Origin: an uncultured Bacteroidota bacterium
GTDB lineage: Bacteria > Bacteroidota > Bacteroidia > Chitinophagales > Chitinophagaceae
Length of the DNA: 34,709 nucleotides
NCBI GenBank assembly: GCA_903881265.1
Contig: CAIRSV010000160.1
Coordinates: 1 to 34,709, forward strand
Direction of reading: 5' to 3'
Shown here: positions 1 to 8,300 of the stretch, one piece after another
How positions within the stretch are numbered: the stretch's first letter is position 1
Layout of the letters: the number at the start of each line of letters is the position of its first letter
Translations under genes and position numbers: made by a program
Notes under the pieces: generated by a model
Told to the model about the DNA's origin: nothing
Database searches by the model: none
What the model saw: only the letters and a program-made list of their open reading frames with translations

Positions 1-228
1 ATCGACCGGATTATTTTTATCAATTTTGATGCTGATAAGTTCTACGCGCAGTTCGCTAATTGCTTCGATATTCTTCTTTAGTAATTTGGCAATCGACAAT
101 CCTCTATCAACAATACCTGCTAGCACAATCTCGCTTTCGGTGATATTATTCTCGACAATTTCGTACGCAATGCGGTTGAGCTTGGTTTCGGCTTGCTTAC
201 TGTCTATTATTTGTGTCTGAACAGGCAT
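1..228 (-). CDS. Phosphoribosyltransferase, PyrR-like (C-terminus runs off the window start)
   Basis: Reverse-strand reading from ATG at 228: MPVQTQIIDSKQAETKLNRIAYEIVENNITESEIVLAGIVDRGLSIAKLLKKNIEAISELRVELISIKIDKNN, open to position 1. Resembles the PyrR/uracil phosphoribosyltransferase N-terminus. Absent from the ORF track because it has no stop in the window. Confidence 0.75.
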   Translation of the reverse strand, partial: MPVQTQIIDSKQAETKLNRIAYEIVENNITESEIVLAGIVDRGLSIAKLLKKNIEAISELRVELISIKIDKNNPVD

Positions 229-240
229 TTGTTTTTACGG

Positions 241-270
241 CAAAAATACAAGTAAGAAATTGTAAACAAA
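241..270 (-). promoter_or_regulatory. Bacteroidota-type promoter for the PRTase gene
   Basis: Reverse strand TTTG (267-270) - 18 nt - TATTTTTG (241-248), fits TTG/TAnnTTTG. Confidence 0.5.
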
Positions 271-294
271 TCGATAATTCTTAAACATTACCAT

Positions 295-302
295 TAATTT
301 TG
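295..302 (+). promoter_or_regulatory. -7 element (TAATTTTG) upstream of the Fe-S oxidoreductase gene
   Basis: Matches TAnnTTTG 20 nt upstream of the ATG at 322; no clear -33 element. Confidence 0.35.
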
Positions 303-321
303 TCCCAATTAAAATCGGATT

Positions 322-1641
322 ATGCAATTGGTTCAACAGATACTTTTCGTTCTCATATCAGCGGTGGCTATTTTTCTTTTTATAAAAAAAATAAGTGAGA
401 TACGAAGGAATATTCTTCTTGGGAAGGATGCCGATTGCAGCGATAATAGCGCACAACGATGGCGCAATGTCATGTTGAATGCGTTTGGTCAGAAAAAGAT
501 GTTCAAAAATCCTCTTGTGGCGGTCCTTCATTTTTTCGTATACGCTGGTTTTATTATCATCAATCTTGAAATACTAGAAATTATTCTTGATGGTATTACA
601 GGTCATCATCGCTTGTTTTCGCCAGCGCTTGGAAGTTTGTATTCAACCCTCATCGGTTGCTTTGAAGTCCTTGCGTTTGCAGTGTTAGTAGCTTGTGTTA
701 TTTTCTTGGCAAGAAGGCACATTGTAAAAATAAAACGATTCAATAAAGGCGAGTTACTGGGTGGATGGCCTCGCAGTGATGCTAATTATATTCTCGCATT
801 TGAAATTGTCTTGATGTCATTATTCTTAATCATGAATGCGTGCGATTTAAATTTACAACAACTTCATGCAGCGCATTATGTGCACACAGATGCCTTTTGG
901 ATTTCGCAACACATCGCGCCCTTATTCAATGGCCTGTCGGCAACCACATTGACGTTCATTGAACGTTTTTCTTGGTGGGCTCATATCATCGGCATATTTG
1001 TCTTCATGAATTATTTGCCTTATTCAAAACATCTTCACGTGATTCTTGCGTTTCCAAATGCCTATTATGCAAAACTTGACGCGAAAGGAAAAATGTCCAA
1101 TATGAAAGACATACAGAATGAAGTGCTTTATATGATGCAACCCGAACTCGCGCCCACAAGCACTGATCCGAACGCAGCGATGAAATTCGGCGCACGCGAT
1201 GTCACAGATTTAAGTTGGAAGAATTTGATGGATGCGTATAGTTGTACTGAATGCGGTCGCTGTAGCGCTTCTTGTCCGGCTAATGAAACAGGGAAAAAAC
1301 TTTCGCCACGGAAGATTATGATGGATACGAGAGATCGTTTGGACGAAGTAGGCAAAAATATAAATCTCAATAAGGAGTTCAAGGACGATGGTAAAACATT
1401 GTTGCATGATTATGTAACCGTTGAAGAACTTCGGGCCTGCACTACCTGCAATGCATGTGTAGAAGCTTGTCCTGTGAGTATTTCACCGCTCGATATCATT
1501 ATGCAATTGCGACGCAATTTGGTAATGGAAGAAAGTAATGCACCACAAGAATGGAATCAGATGTTTGGCAATATCGAAAATAACATGGCCCCTTGGAAAT
1601 TTAGTCCCGATGACAGAGATGCCTGGGTGCATGCATCTTAA
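322..1641 (+). CDS. Membrane-anchored 4Fe-4S oxidoreductase (HdrD/GlpC-like N-terminal half)
   Basis: N-terminal hydrophobic helices; two CxxCxxCxxxCP motifs (CTECGRCSASCP, CTTCNACVEACP). Confidence 0.85.
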   Translation: MQLVQQILFVLISAVAIFLFIKKISEIRRNILLGKDADCSDNSAQRWRNVMLNAFGQKKMFKNPLVAVLHFFVYAGFIIINLEILEIILDGITGHHRLFSPALGSLYSTLIGCFEVLAFAVLVACVIFLARRHIVKIKRFNKGELLGGWPRSDANYILAFEIVLMSLFLIMNACDLNLQQLHAAHYVHTDAFWISQHIAPLFNGLSATTLTFIERFSWWAHIIGIFVFMNYLPYSKHLHVILAFPNAYYAKLDAKGKMSNMKDIQNEVLYMMQPELAPTSTDPNAAMKFGARDVTDLSWKNLMDAYSCTECGRCSASCPANETGKKLSPRKIMMDTRDRLDEVGKNINLNKEFKDDGKTLLHDYVTVEELRACTTCNACVEACPVSISPLDIIMQLRRNLVMEESNAPQEWNQMFGNIENNMAPWKFSPDDRDAWVHAS

Positions 1642-1720
1642 TTTTTAGCTACCTGCATTTATCGAGAACAAAAAAAAGAACAAGCGCAACGTCAACTAAT
1701 ATCAACTACAAATAATACGC

Positions 1721-2512
1721 ATGAACGTACGAACATATGCCGAGTATCAGGCTAACAATGAAACCCCTGAAATCCTTTTTTGGGTAGGATGCGCAGGCAG
1801 TTTTGACCAACGGGCTCAAAAAGTTACCAAAGCTTTTGTTGACATATTAAACCATGTCGGTATTCAATTTGCCATCTTGGGCAAAGAAGAAATGTGCACT
1901 GGCGATCCGGCACGAAGAGCGGGCAACGAATTCCTGTTTCAGATGATGGCGTATAATAATATTCAAACAATGAATATGTATGCGGTGAAAAAGATTGTTA
2001 CCACTTGCCCGCATTGTTTTAATACATTAAAGAATGAATATCCTGAATTGGGTGGCAATTACGAAGTGATTTCGCATGCTGTGTATCTGCAGCAACTCAT
2101 CAATGATGGTAAATTAAAAATGAAAGAAGGTGGTGAATTCAAAGGCACAAAAATCACGTATCACGACAGTTGTTATCTAGGTCGTGCGAATGGTGTATTT
2201 GAAGCACCTCGTGAGGTATTGCAATCACTAGATGCTGAACTAATTGAAATGAAGCGATGCAAAACCAATGGATTATGTTGTGGTGCTGGTGGCGCGCAGA
2301 TGTTTAAAGAAGATGAAGAAGGAACTTCAAGAGTCAATTGGGAACGCACAGCCGAAGCGCTAGAAACAGGCGCTAAAGTTATCGCCAGTAATTGTCCGTT
2401 TTGTCTTACTATGCTCACTGATGGTGTAAAGAATAAGGAGAAAGAAGACGAAGTACAAGTGTTGGATATTGCTGAGATGATTGCTCGAGGCATCCCTAAC
2501 GCATCATTGTAA
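1721..2512 (+). CDS. CCG-domain (Fe-S)-binding oxidoreductase subunit (HdrB/LutA-like)
   Basis: Cysteine-rich CCG motifs (CPHCFNTL; CCGAGGAQMFKED; NCPFCLTML); co-oriented with the preceding Fe-S protein. Confidence 0.85.
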   Translation: MNVRTYAEYQANNETPEILFWVGCAGSFDQRAQKVTKAFVDILNHVGIQFAILGKEEMCTGDPARRAGNEFLFQMMAYNNIQTMNMYAVKKIVTTCPHCFNTLKNEYPELGGNYEVISHAVYLQQLINDGKLKMKEGGEFKGTKITYHDSCYLGRANGVFEAPREVLQSLDAELIEMKRCKTNGLCCGAGGAQMFKEDEEGTSRVNWERTAEALETGAKVIASNCPFCLTMLTDGVKNKEKEDEVQVLDIAEMIARGIPNASL

Positions 2513-2607
2513 TTTTCAGCACTATCGTATTCAATCAATATAGCAGGTAGATGTGAAAAGATTATTTTTGAAGAGGCTTCACATGGAAGCGATTTGCGCT
2601 AAAAACC

Positions 2608-2799
2608 TTGTTTTGGTTCGTTGTAAAAATTTCATGTGAACTATTCTTTTCATTCGTTGATCACACGTTTTATAAGGTGTTTACATATCACTCATTGCGC
2701 GCAATCGGAATCGAGTCGGTCGTGATGGGTTTCTTGTTCTCCCTTTGGTTCGAACCTCGAATGGATAAAGATTTTTGGAAGAGAAAAAAGAAACAGTAA
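2608..2799 (+). CDS. Small membrane protein candidate (TTG start as tracked; may extend upstream)
   Basis: Hydrophobic segments followed by a charged tail FEPRMDKDFWKRKKKQ; protein-like composition. Confidence 0.45.
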   Translation: MFWFVVKISCELFFSFVDHTFYKVFTYHSLRAIGIESVVMGFLFSLWFEPRMDKDFWKRKKKQ

Positions 2800-2810
2800 C
2801 CTTTGCATCA

Positions 2811-3314
2811 ATGACAACAGAAGTAGCCACAATTTTACCAACCGATTTTGCACCCAACTCTAGGGTTTGGATTTATCAGAGCAACCGCCCATTTTCAGAT
2901 CAAGAGGAAAAGGAAATCAATGAGCAGTTGTTTACTTTTTATTCGCAATGGCTATCGCACGGCGCCGCTGTGAAAGGTTGGGCCAAACTTGTTTTCAAGC
3001 AATTCGTGATCGTGATGGCTGATGAACGTTATACTGGTGTAGGTGGATGTAGCACTGATAGCATGGTTCGAATTATCAAAAGTTTCGATCGGCAGTATTC
3101 AGTGGATTTATTTGACAGACTTAGCATCACCTTCCTTGTCGATGAGAAACCGCAGCCACTTCCAATGCAGCAGGTTAAGTATGCACTCGAAAAAGGGTAT
3201 ATCAAAACAGACACCTTGCTCTTCAATAATACAGTGGATACGAAAGAAAAGTTGGAACAAGAATGGCTCGTTCCGCTCAATAAAAGTTGGCTTTGGAATA
3301 GAATTGCCAATTAA
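2811..3314 (+). CDS. Bacteroidota conserved hypothetical, often labelled 'ABC transporter ATPase'
   Basis: MTTEVATILPTDFAPNSRVWIYQSNRPFSDQEEKEI...VKGWAKLFKQF-like family; start at the second Met of the ORF. Confidence 0.65.
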   Translation: MTTEVATILPTDFAPNSRVWIYQSNRPFSDQEEKEINEQLFTFYSQWLSHGAAVKGWAKLVFKQFVIVMADERYTGVGGCSTDSMVRIIKSFDRQYSVDLFDRLSITFLVDEKPQPLPMQQVKYALEKGYIKTDTLLFNNTVDTKEKLEQEWLVPLNKSWLWNRIAN

Positions 3315-3333
3315 GATTTTTTATTTATCTTCG
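3304..3333 (+). promoter_or_regulatory. tRNA-Arg promoter
   Basis: TTG (3304-3306) - 19 nt - TATCTTCG (3326-3333), 12 nt upstream of the mature tRNA. Confidence 0.5.
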
Positions 3334-3344
3334 CCGCCCTAAAC

Positions 3345-3418
3345 GGTCCGGTAGCTCAGCTGGATAGAGCAACAGCCTTCTAAGCTGTAGGTCATTGGTT
3401 CGAATCCAATCCGGATCA
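3345..3418 (+). tRNA. tRNA-Arg (anticodon TCT)
   Basis: Acceptor GGTCCGG/CCGGATC, D arm GCTC..GAGC, anticodon arm ACAGC-CTTCTAA-GCTGT, T arm ATTGG-TTCGAAT-CCAAT, discriminator A; no encoded CCA. Confidence 0.95.
3388..3417 (+). repeat. 30-bp direct repeat, copy 1 (tRNA variable region, T arm and 3' acceptor)
   Basis: TAGGTCATTGGTTCGAATCCAATCCGGATC identical to 3717-3746. Confidence 0.95.
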
Positions 3419-3421
3419 CTC

Positions 3422-3455
3422 AAGGTTCTCTATTATTATAGAGGACCTTTTTTTT
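3422..3455 (+). terminator. Rho-independent terminator of the tRNA gene
   Basis: 12-bp stem AAGGTTCTCTAT/ATAGAGGACCTT, loop TATT, then an 8-nt T tract. Confidence 0.85.
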
Positions 3456-3710
3456 ATGTTTTACGTTTATATAATTTACAGTCAAAAACTTGATAAATTT
3501 TACATTGGATATACTACTAATATTCAAATGAGATTTCATCAATATCATAACCAAGGTAGAAGCAAGTTTACCAGCAGAGGAATTCCTTGGGAATTCTGCT
3601 ATTCAGAATCGTTTGAAACAGAAATTGAAGCGATACGAAGAGAAAAACAAATTAAGCTTACGAAAAGCAGAAAATATATTCTCAGCTTAATAGAGCAATC
3701 CCGATTTTAA
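3456..3710 (+). CDS. Small GIY-YIG domain nuclease (UvrC/YhbQ-like)
   Basis: MFYVYIIYSQKLDKFYIGYTTNIQMRFHQYHNQ...FETEIEAIRREKQIK: GIY-YIG signature (YVYII...YIGYT), Arg and EAIRRE motif. Confidence 0.9.
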   Translation: MFYVYIIYSQKLDKFYIGYTTNIQMRFHQYHNQGRSKFTSRGIPWEFCYSESFETEIEAIRREKQIKLTKSRKYILSLIEQSRF

Positions 3711-3746
3711 TCGGGATAGGTCATTGGTTCGAATCCAATCCGGATC
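3681..3746 (+). pseudogene. Degenerate tRNA-Arg copy overlapping the GIY-YIG 3' end
   Basis: CTCAGCTTAATAGAGCAA versus tRNA CTCAGCTGGATAGAGCAA (16/18), then a 20-nt palindrome in place of the anticodon arm, then an exact 30-nt match to the tRNA 3' end (3717-3746). The 5' acceptor strand is absent. Confidence 0.85.
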
Positions 3747-3751
3747 GCATT

Positions 3752-3778
3752 CATCCACCTTGTGCGGATGTTTTTTTT
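3752..3778 (+). terminator. Putative terminator after the tRNA relic
   Basis: CATCC...GGATG hairpin followed by T8. Confidence 0.6.
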
Positions 3779-3917
3779 CATGCTATGCAAGAATGGCGTT
3801 ATTGTACTAAATTATTGTTGGTGAGCAAGATGCATAGTCATATAACTTTTAGGACAATTTGCTACATTTACAGCTTATTGTCACGTCAAATGTATTCAAC
3901 TTGCTTATATAAAAATT

Positions 3918-5108
3918 ATGAAACAACAATTACTTCTTCTCATTGTCTTACTAAGTAATCAACTTAATGCACAGCCTTTTCAACTTGGGCATACAACGAT
4001 TACATTAATCGATAGCGCGCGGAATAACAGAAGCATTGCTACGGAAATTTATTATCCTGCTGATCTAGCAGGTAATAATGTGCCTATAACAACCTCAACG
4101 AATGCCACATTTCCGGTACTTAGTTTTGGCCATGGTTTTGTGATGTCGTGGGATGCGTATCAGAATATATGGGAGGCCATAGTGCCTGAAGGATTCATTA
4201 TTGCTTTTCCAAAAACGGAAGGAGGTCCTTCACCTTCACATAGCAATTTTGGGCAAGATCTTGAATTTGTTCTTTCGTCGTTACAAGCGCTTAATATGAA
4301 TGCAACATCCCTATTTTACAATCGAATTGACTCTATGAATTGTGTGATGGGTCATAGTATGGGCGGTGGCGCAGCCTTGTTGGCCGCAAAAAATAGTACG
4401 ATCATAAAATCGTTGGCGGTCTTAGCACCTGCCGAAACAAATCCTTCTGCTATTCAAGCTTCAATAGGGATAGGTATTCCTTCACTTATTTTTGCAGGTG
4501 GAAACGATTGTGTCACGCCCCCTTCAACAAATCAAGTACCTATGTATGATTCGTTGCAAAGCAATTGCAAAACATATATCAGTATACAAGGAGGCAGCCA
4601 TTGTCAAATGGCCGAGAGCAATGTATTATGCAGTTTTGGCGAAGCTACTTGCACACCACAACCAACAATATCACGAGTGCAACAGCATAGTGTTATCAAC
4701 CGGTATTTGATTCCTTGGTTGAATTTTCAATTAAAAAATAACTGCAAATCAGGTGCCCAAATTGATTCAATGATATCAACAGACGCTGATATCCTCTTTC
4801 AAAAAAATTGTACTTTATGCAGCGCAACATCTGTGACCGACTATTCAACATCGTTAGCTGTTGACGTATTCCCCAATCCATTTACAGACAAACTACATAT
4901 ACAATTCAACAAACGTAACGACAGTCGTAAAATTAAAGTCGATATTATTCAACTAGATGGCAGGATTTTATTTTCTGAAATATTTTTTTCCGGCACTAGT
5001 CATGAACAAATAACATTGAGCCTCAATAAAAATTTACCCAAAGGGATTTATTTTCTACATGCTACTACAGGGTCGCATCAATCTGTAAAAAAACTAATCA
5101 AACAATAA
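3918..5108 (+). CDS. Secreted alpha/beta hydrolase (cutinase/PAF-AH/chlorophyllase-like) with T9SS type A sorting domain
   Basis: Signal peptide; nucleophile elbow MGHSMGGGAALLAA; C-terminal VDVFPNPFTDKLHIQF...LPKGIYFLHATTGSHQSVKKLIKQ. Confidence 0.85.
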   Translation: MKQQLLLLIVLLSNQLNAQPFQLGHTTITLIDSARNNRSIATEIYYPADLAGNNVPITTSTNATFPVLSFGHGFVMSWDAYQNIWEAIVPEGFIIAFPKTEGGPSPSHSNFGQDLEFVLSSLQALNMNATSLFYNRIDSMNCVMGHSMGGGAALLAAKNSTIIKSLAVLAPAETNPSAIQASIGIGIPSLIFAGGNDCVTPPSTNQVPMYDSLQSNCKTYISIQGGSHCQMAESNVLCSFGEATCTPQPTISRVQQHSVINRYLIPWLNFQLKNNCKSGAQIDSMISTDADILFQKNCTLCSATSVTDYSTSLAVDVFPNPFTDKLHIQFNKRNDSRKIKVDIIQLDGRILFSEIFFSGTSHEQITLSLNKNLPKGIYFLHATTGSHQSVKKLIKQ

Positions 5109-5345
5109 CGATTATGTTGCTTATTGTCTGACAGCAATTCGATACGCAGCGGCAGAAAAAAAAGTAATCTACTCTACTGTTCTATCCATTCAACCTTAAG
5201 CCATTTCGAATACCCAACATAATCCTCCGGGTTGAGAAGGAATTAACTTTGGTCTCCTCCCAGTTTCTATTCATTCAGACTGCCGTTCATTTAAAATTGT
5301 TTTATACGACAAGGCATCTTACTTTTAGTTATTAATTTTTGTTTT

Positions 5346-8300
5346 ATGAAAAGACATCTACTCGTGGTTTTCCTCGTCATGCTTTCGTGCACCATACACG
5401 CACAAATAGTGATTAATGAAGGGAGCAATAAAAATAATTCAAGTATTGCGGATGAAGAAGGCGACTATACAGATTGGATTGAATTGTATAACCCATCGGG
5501 TAGTACAATTGATTTGTATAATTATACCTTGACAGATACGAATAGTCAACCTGCTCAATGGGTATTTCCACATCATAATTTATTACCCGGTGCTTTCGAG
5601 ATGATTTACTGCAGTGGTAAAGATTATATGGCATCGGCCCCATTCACGCCGGTGTCAAATTCAGGAACGTTCAGCGCCGCTGCCGGTTGGAATGCACATG
5701 CATTCAGCACACCATTTTATTGGGATGGTGTAAGCAATTTAGTGATTAATGTTTGCAGCTATAGTTCTACAGGCTATACAACCAATTCAATTGTCCGCCA
5801 AAGTGCCACCACCTTTAATTCGAGCATCTTTGCTTATCAGGATGGGAATGCCGGCGCATGTAGTTTTATCAATGGCACGAATGTGATGCAACGTCCGAAT
5901 ATGAAAATTAATGGGTACACCATTGGCACAGGTACTATACAAAATAGCACTACCGGCTATCCTGCTCCTTATGGAAACTGGTATTGGGGCGCGCGTAATC
6001 AATTTTTAATTCTAGCTTCTGAATTAACAGCAGCAGGATTAAGCGCTGGCAATCTCACTAATCTAGCATTTGATGTGGTATCACCCGACCCTGCCGTGTA
6101 TGATTATATCGACATCAGTATGAACCTCACATCGATATCAAATTTCACAACAAAGTTTGCGCCTATGGGTGGTAATAATTTTCATACTAATTTTAAAATT
6201 TCCAATGCAGGCGAAACAATTTCATTGTATAATTCTTCTTCGATGTTGCAAAGCAGCCTGTATGTGAACAATGCTTATATTGATGTCAGTAATGGTTGTT
6301 ACCCAAATGCGTCGGCGAATATGGCCTCTTTTTATCCGCCCACACCCGGAGCCACTAATAACGGTTCAACACCATTAAACGGGAGCGCCATTGCGCCAGC
6401 ATTTTCGGTGAATCCTGGCATCTACAATACCCCATTTTATGTTAGCATTCTAAATCCGAACGGCAGTAATTCAAGTATCCGATATACGTTAGATGGCAAG
6501 GATCCCACACCAAGTTCATTGCTGTATACGGGCAGTCCGATTTATATTTTTCAAAACACACCCATTAAAGCAAGAGCCTTTATCAATGGCGCCGTACCGA
6601 GTACAATTAGTAATGCGACCTATCTTTTTGGCATCAATCACACGACACCGATCTTGTCTGTTATTACGGATAGTGCAAACTTATTCGGACTTTACGGAAA
6701 TTTTGACAACCCAGCTAGTGATTGGATGAAAGCGGCCTATATTGACTATTTTGATTCTACCTCATTCCATAACTTGCTCTTCTCGAGGCATTCAGGTATG
6801 ATACAAGATGGAGGATTAGGCGGTAGCCGATTCGCGCCCCAACGTTCGTTCAGAATTGACATGAATGACCCCGTAGTAGGTGATGGGCCAATTAATTATC
6901 CTGTTATTCCAAACAAACCAACTCGTGCAAAATACAGTAAATTCTATCTGCGCAATGGTAGTAATCAATATCTGCGTTTACCCTATAAAGATGCTGCACA
7001 GGTGAGAATGATGGCTGAGGAAACGAATAACTATTATTCGGCATGGCGTCCGGTATCCGTCTATATCAATGGGCAATATTGGGGTCTGTATGAATTGCGT
7101 GAAAAATTTGATACTGATTTTTTCAACTTTCAAGACAACGCTACGTCCAATACGGTCGACATCTTATCGCAAAGCGCTTACTATCAAAGTACCTTACGAT
7201 CTGTTACCGGCAATCCGGTAGATACATTTTATGCAGCCTACAATGCCTTCAATGCGCTCAATGCCAACAGCGCGTTGTATTGGGATAGTGCCGATCATTA
7301 TTTTGATATGCAGTATTATACTGATTATATCATCGGTGAATCTTGGATGGGCAATACTGATTGGCCTAACAACAATATTAAAATTTATCGTTCCGACAAA
7401 ACTAACGATCGATATCGTTTTTGTATCATCGATCAAGAGCTTGCCTTGCATCCGAACGCGTGGACAACATGCACCTTTGACCATATCGAGTTTATGCTAG
7501 GGCAAAGTACAAACAATCCTTATATCAATGTATGGTTGAAAAGTATGCAAAACCAACGATTTCATGCTTATTTCATCAACCGCTTTGCCGATCTGATGAA
7601 TACAAGTTATGATACATCAAGACTTCGACGCATCAATAAATTTATGTTTGACCAAACCGTGATGGAAATGCCTAAAGAGTATGCACGTTGGGGTAATGCA
7701 GGCAATATTCCAGGCCAGATGAATGACTTTTATACAAATTATCTGACCTTAGACAGTGAACTAGTTTGCAGAACAGAACAAGTAAGAAATCACATTCAGA
7801 ACAATTTTAATTTGCCACAACAAATCGATTTAACATTGGATGTGTTCCCAGCCGGTGCAGGTAAAATTCATATCAGCACTATCACACCGAATACATATCC
7901 ATGGCATGGTGTCTATTTTGATGGGCTGCCTGTAAAAATTGAAGCTGTCGCTAATTCGGGCTACACCTTCCAAAATTGGGGTTCGAATGGACAAATTACA
8001 ACGATCTTAAATCCGGTATTTGATGATACGCTGCAGTCGAATGGCTTGTTTAAAGCCTATTTTCAACAAATAACCACTTTCATTCCAAGCATAAACGATT
8101 ACAAGTCAAATTTCGTATTGTATCCATCTCCGGCGGCTAATGAAGTTACGTTATTATGCGAAAATCAGGCGGTGTTGCGCGATGGTACGTATGAAATTGT
8201 AACAACAACCGGCGTGAAGGTAGCAGAAGGTGATGTAAAAAATGATCAACGAGAAACCACAGTATCCGTTTCGAATCTAGTGCCGGGCGTCTATCTTTTT

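Noticed and set aside
26-220. Plus-strand 64-aa ORF
   Set aside because: Antisense to the truncated PyrR-like CDS, which is the credible reading.
1004-1407. Minus-strand ORFs inside the Fe-S oxidoreductase gene
   Set aside because: Fully antisense to a well-supported CDS, no recognisable domain.
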